The translations under genes were made by a program, and so were the position numbers. Positions 33,789-36,213 of a DNA stretch of 36,213 nt are shown piece by piece. The stretch spans positions 1 through 36,213 of the forward strand of contig CACKFA010000008.1 of NCBI GenBank assembly GCA_902599335.1, given 5' to 3'. How positions within the stretch are numbered: position 1 is the stretch's first letter; every line of letters starts with the position of its first letter. The notes below the pieces were generated by a model. The model saw nothing but the letters and a program-made list of their open reading frames with translations, was not told the DNA's origin and searched no databases. The DNA comes from an uncultured Pelagibacteraceae bacterium. GTDB lineage: Bacteria > Pseudomonadota > Alphaproteobacteria > Pelagibacterales > Pelagibacteraceae.

Positions 33789-34230
33789 GAGAATTTTATT
33801 TTTTACTATTTTAATTTCAATACCAAATAATATTGTTTTAGCGAATGAAAATAATTTTAAAGATTTTTTTTGCGATGTAAGCAATGCTAGATTATTAGAA
33901 GAAGATGTTATTTCACTTAGCTTTAAAGATAAAAATTTTAATCAGGTAATAAATAAGATTGATAAAAAATTAAACCATAAAAAGTATAATTTATTAGTAT
34001 CTACTGGTGGAAAACCCTCTAGTGGTTATTCATTAGAATTTTTAAAGATTAAAAAGAAAAAAAAATTTGATAAAATATACTTTAAGGAAATAAAACCTAA
34101 GAAAAATTCTAAAAACTTAGCTGTTATTACTTACCCGTTTTGTTTAGTTAAAATTGAAAATTTAAATGAGTTTAAGATAAAAATTAAAAAGAAAAGATTA
34201 AAGCTTTTTCCATTTAGTGTTTCTAACTAA
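33712..34230 (+). CDS. PrcB-like exported protein following the S8 protease
   Basis: 172 residues from the most upstream ATG (33712); ATG 33721 is an alternative. Both overlap the protease gene, and no ATG/GTG/TTG in frame lies after the protease stop, so the true start is uncertain. The hydrophobic KRILFFTILISIPNNIVLA ends in a probable signal-peptidase site before NENNF. The mature part (about 128 residues) matches the PrcB C-terminal domain: LLVSTGGKPSSGYSLEF (95-110 region) and AVITYPFCLVKIENL (137-151). PrcB is a subunit of the dentilisin protease complex of Treponema; here too it sits next to a subtilisin. The 3' end overlaps the DUF2794 gene by 33 bases. Confidence 0.72.
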   Translation: MFKMVIIQIIQKIKIFSLYFIKKLFKRILFFTILISIPNNIVLANENNFKDFFCDVSNARLLEEDVISLSFKDKNFNQVINKIDKKLNHKKYNLLVSTGGKPSSGYSLEFLKIKKKKKFDKIYFKEIKPKKNSKNLAVITYPFCLVKIENLNEFKIKIKKKRLKLFPFSVSN

Positions 34231-34539
34231 AATATTTAAATCGTAAGAATTTTTTAAAATTTTACCGTTTGTATCAGTAATTAAATATCTTAGATTTTTA
34301 TTCTTAGGCTTGAAGTTTTTACAAATTTTATAAAGTGCGTTTTCAGTTGCATTTTTAAAAACACTAAAGCTAACTTGTTTACTTGAAATATTTAAACCAT
34401 AATCTTTCCAAGAACCTTCCGAAACCATTTTGGCATATAAGTCTAATATTATTTTTAGCTCATCCTTTTCAAAAAAATGTTTTTCTTCTATTTTATTATG
34501 AGTATTATTTACTACTAGTTTTAAATTACTACGCATCAA
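34198..34539 (-). CDS. DUF2794 protein
   Basis: 113 residues, soluble. FEKDELKIILDLYAKMVSEG, WKDYGLNIS, VSFSVFKNATENALYKICK and GKILKNSYDLNILVRNTKWKKL match the DUF2794 family, which is largely restricted to alphaproteobacteria. Function is unknown. It overlaps the yciB gene upstream by 11 bases and the PrcB-like gene on the opposite strand by 33 bases. The alternative second Met (one residue later) is equally possible as start. Confidence 0.87.
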   Translation of the reverse strand: MMRSNLKLVVNNTHNKIEEKHFFEKDELKIILDLYAKMVSEGSWKDYGLNISSKQVSFSVFKNATENALYKICKNFKPKNKNLRYLITDTNGKILKNSYDLNILVRNTKWKKL

Positions 34540-35083
34540 TCTTATGTTTATTAATTAATGGTACTTGAAATCCTGTGAATACTATTGTTATTGGAAGCAT
34601 CCCCCATACTTTAAAATTAACCCAAAACTCTTCTGTTTGAGTTCTCCAAACAAACTCATTCAATAAAGCGAGACCAAAGAAAAAAAACATCCATCTTCTA
34701 TTAAGAATTTCCCATCCGATATCACTTAACGGTATTGTTTTTCCCATAATTTTTTTGAGAACAGGCTCTTTTGTAAAAAATTTCCCAAAATATAATGCCA
34801 AAGCAAACATGATATTGATAATAGTTGGTTTTACATAAATAAATATTGGGTCATTAAAATAAATTGTTAGTCCTCCAAAGAATGTAATTAAAATTCCGCT
34901 AACAAGTGGCATTGGAGGAATTTTTTTTTCAAAAAACCAAACTATTGCTAATGCAACTAAAGTTGCAACTATCAGTGGAGGTATTGCAACTGATAAATTT
35001 TTACCACTATTGTAATAATAGAAAAAAAATATTGCTAAAGGACCGAAATCAGTAACAAATTTTAAAAAAGATTTATTCACCAA
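34529..35083 (-). CDS. yciB: Inner-membrane protein YciB (intracellular septation protein A family)
   Basis: 184 residues with five or six hydrophobic helices. It has FVTDFGPLAIFFFYYYNSGKN at the start, GLTIYFNDPIFIYVKPTIIN, LALYFGKFF, LSDIGWEILNRRWMFFFFGLALLNEFVWR and WVNFKVWGMLPITIVFTGFQVPLINKH, all diagnostic. The inner-membrane protein is associated with envelope synthesis and septation. It is divergent from hspQ with 84 bases between, and its end overlaps the DUF2794 gene. Confidence 0.95.
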   Translation of the reverse strand: MVNKSFLKFVTDFGPLAIFFFYYYNSGKNLSVAIPPLIVATLVALAIVWFFEKKIPPMPLVSGILITFFGGLTIYFNDPIFIYVKPTIINIMFALALYFGKFFTKEPVLKKIMGKTIPLSDIGWEILNRRWMFFFFGLALLNEFVWRTQTEEFWVNFKVWGMLPITIVFTGFQVPLINKHKIDA

Positions 35084-35132
35084 AAAGATATTAACATATT
35101 TGCCACATCACAAAACATTTATATTTTTAGCA

Positions 35133-35158
35133 TTGATTTTTATTTCTAAATACCCATA
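35133..35158 (+). promoter_or_regulatory. Heat-shock (sigma-32-like) promoter candidate for hspQ
   Basis: TTGATT (35133-35138) and CCCATA (35153-35158) are separated by 14 bases. The CCCAT core is characteristic of RpoH -10 elements rather than sigma-70. The start of transcription would be about 35165, only 3 bases before the ATG. Confidence 0.35.
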
Positions 35159-35167
35159 CTAAGATCA

Positions 35168-35488
35168 ATGCCAGTTCAAAAAGCTAAATTTTCAATTGGA
35201 GACATTGTAAAGCATAAACACTTTGAGTTTAGAGGTGTGATTTATGATGTTGATTTTGAATTTAATAATTCTGAAGAATGGTATCAATCTATTCCAAAAA
35301 ATGTCAGACCAAGAAAAGATCAACCGTTTTATCACCTATTAGCAGAAAATGACGAGATAACTTATGAAGCTTATGTTTCTGAACAAAACTTGCTAATGGA
35401 CGACTCTGATGAGCCGATAAAACACCCTTTAATTGAAGAGATTTTTTCAGGAAAAAAAGGCTCTAGTTATTTTAAGCTTTCTAATTAA
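35168..35488 (+). CDS. hspQ: Heat shock protein HspQ
   Basis: 106 residues, normal length. KAKFSIGDIVKHKHFEFRGV, IYDVDFEF, RKDQPFYHLLAENDE and TYEAYVSEQNLL match the HspQ (YccV-like, hemimethylated-DNA-binding fold) family. In enterobacteria HspQ is heat-induced and works as a specificity factor for Lon protease; in other reports it binds hemimethylated origin DNA. It acts in the cytoplasm. It is divergent from yciB, with a possible sigma-32-type promoter directly upstream and a strong hairpin downstream. Confidence 0.95.
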   Translation: MPVQKAKFSIGDIVKHKHFEFRGVIYDVDFEFNNSEEWYQSIPKNVRPRKDQPFYHLLAENDEITYEAYVSEQNLLMDDSDEPIKHPLIEEIFSGKKGSSYFKLSN

Positions 35489-35555
35489 GGCAACCATCAT
35501 TCAACCACATTTAGCTCAAATCTAGGCCATACAAATTAGCTATATTTTAAGTATG

Positions 35556-35621
35556 TTCTGGTCAAGAGTGTTAAACGTTAATTTTAATCTTATTATCTCC
35601 CCTCTGCATTCTTGATCAGAA
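35556..35621 (+). other. Long predicted RNA hairpin between hspQ and ccmC
   Basis: TCTGGTCAAGAGTG (35557-35570) pairs over its full length with CATTCTTGATCAGA (35607-35620): 14 pairs with two G-U wobbles, plus one more U-A pair outside (35556/35621). The wobbles are consistent with a plus-strand RNA. The 36-base loop holds TTAAACGTTAA, a second small dyad. It is not followed by a T-tract, so it is not a simple terminator. It lies 47 bases before the ccmC ATG and may be a leader element, an RNA-stability element or a small RNA. Confidence 0.5.
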
Positions 35622-35668
35622 AAGTATTTCATAATAGAAATCACTCAAAAAAATTCTAAATTAAAAAT

Positions 35669-36213
35669 ATGTTTAAACTTTTTGAACCTAACAAGATTTT
35701 TAAAATTACATCAAAAGCACCTAAGTACGTTTTATTTTTGTTTATAGTTGTATTAAGTGTTGGCTTAGTTGAGGCATTAGTCATTTCTCCTGAAGATTAC
35801 AAACAAAGCGATGCGGTTAGGATCATGTATGTTCATGTTCCTGCTGCTTGGATTTCACTTGGAATATTTTCTTCTATAACTTTTTTATCTATTTGTGGTT
35901 TCGTGTTTAGAAATAAAAACTTTTTTTTTATTTCCAAAAGTCTAGCTCCTTCGGGATTTGTTTTTAATATAATAGCTTTAGTTACAGGATCAATTTGTGG
36001 AAAACCAACTTGGGGAACATGGTGGGCTTGGGATGCTAGAATTACTTCAATGTTAATTTTAGCTTTGTTTTATGCAATGTATTTAGTTGTATGGAGAATT
36101 TATGATAAGGAAGAAAAAGTCTACAAGATTTCAACTTTTATAACAATTTTAGGAATTATTAATGTTCCAATAATTAAATATTCAGTTGATTGGTGGAATA
36201 CACTCCATCAACC
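35669..36213 (+). CDS. ccmC: Haem exporter protein CcmC, partial (3' end outside window)
   Basis: The frame is open from ATG 35669 to the window edge (181 codons). The read part contains IMYVHVPAAWISLGIF, the tryptophan-rich haem-binding motif WGTWWAWDARITSM, and SVDWWNTLHQ, all diagnostic of CcmC, with at least four membrane helices. CcmC is the inner-membrane haem-handling protein that loads haem onto CcmE during System I cytochrome c maturation. Further ccm genes probably follow outside the window. Haem itself is made by the pathway that includes hemC-hemD here. Confidence 0.96.
   Translation, partial: MFKLFEPNKIFKITSKAPKYVLFLFIVVLSVGLVEALVISPEDYKQSDAVRIMYVHVPAAWISLGIFSSITFLSICGFVFRNKNFFFISKSLAPSGFVFNIIALVTGSICGKPTWGTWWAWDARITSMLILALFYAMYLVVWRIYDKEEKVYKISTFITILGIINVPIIKYSVDWWNTLHQ

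Noticed and set aside
33771..33790. A7/T5 run at the protease stop as a programmed frameshift into the PrcB-like frame
   Set aside because: The zero-frame codons (AAA AAA ACT) do not fit a -1 slippery heptamer, the needed shift is +1, and the protease already ends with the terminal Phe expected of a barrel.

Overview
This window looks like a chromosome segment of a marine, streamlined alphaproteobacterium, most probably a SAR11-type (Pelagibacterales) genome. The inference rests on very AT-rich DNA, A/T-ending codons, and genes packed with gaps of 0-60 bases or overlapping (several TAATG/TGATG/ATGA junctions). Several families are typical of alphaproteobacteria: DUF2794, IalB, HspQ, and the rpe / heparinase-like / purH order. 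The light- and acetate-related gene content also fits a surface-ocean heterotroph. No phage, IS element, integrase, CRISPR array or rRNA was seen. No stretch over 300 bases lacks a gene; the longest gap, 35489-35668, holds a strong predicted RNA hairpin.

Layout. 1-1653 (minus): two adjacent TPR proteins, the first cut by the window edge. 1750-2179 (plus): tRNA-Gly(GCC) and a pterin carbinolamine dehydratase. 2169-6381 (minus): a YggT-like membrane protein, rpe, a heparinase II/III-like protein and purH in one tight run. 6409-8521 (minus): a DUF4212 small subunit plus a sodium:solute symporter, closed by a clear terminator. 8657-9280 (plus): a conserved protein of unknown function. 9277-12875 (minus): tsaD, an EVE-domain protein and acetyl-CoA synthetase with an extraordinary Lys-rich N-terminal tail. 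Symporter and synthetase together suggest uptake and activation of acetate or a related small acid. 12930-19896 (plus): one long collinear run of hemC, hemD, MscS, YggT, folD, two small membrane proteins, a haloacetate-dehalogenase-like hydrolase, a TauD-like dioxygenase and an AEC transporter.

19891-26380 holds a cluster with a light theme. On the minus strand are an SDR lacking the catalytic Tyr, a periplasmic sugar-dehydrogenase-like beta-propeller and an MBL-fold hydrolase. On the plus strand are an FeS-type photolyase homologue that has lost the CxxC ligand pair, a 42-aa DUF2256 zinc-ribbon-like protein, a class-I glutamine amidotransferase and a small membrane protein. Converging on these from the minus strand is a second photolyase-type protein with the FAD domain first and an alpha/beta domain after it. 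Next on the minus strand are psiE, a membrane protein, argG, an IalB-family protein and an aldo/keto reductase, ending at 30012.

30089-34230 carries a Bax-inhibitor-1 protein, a small exported protein, and a lipoprotein subtilisin with a probable C-terminal beta-barrel. The subtilisin is followed directly by a PrcB-like exported protein, a pairing that recalls the dentilisin protease complex. The window ends with DUF2794 and yciB (minus), hspQ (plus), the hairpin, and the 5' part of ccmC (plus).

The most interesting items are the S8 protease/PrcB pair, the reordered photolyase, the photolyase without its CxxC, the histone-H1-like tail on Acs, the four-Cys domain on the TPR protein, and the hspQ-ccmC hairpin.
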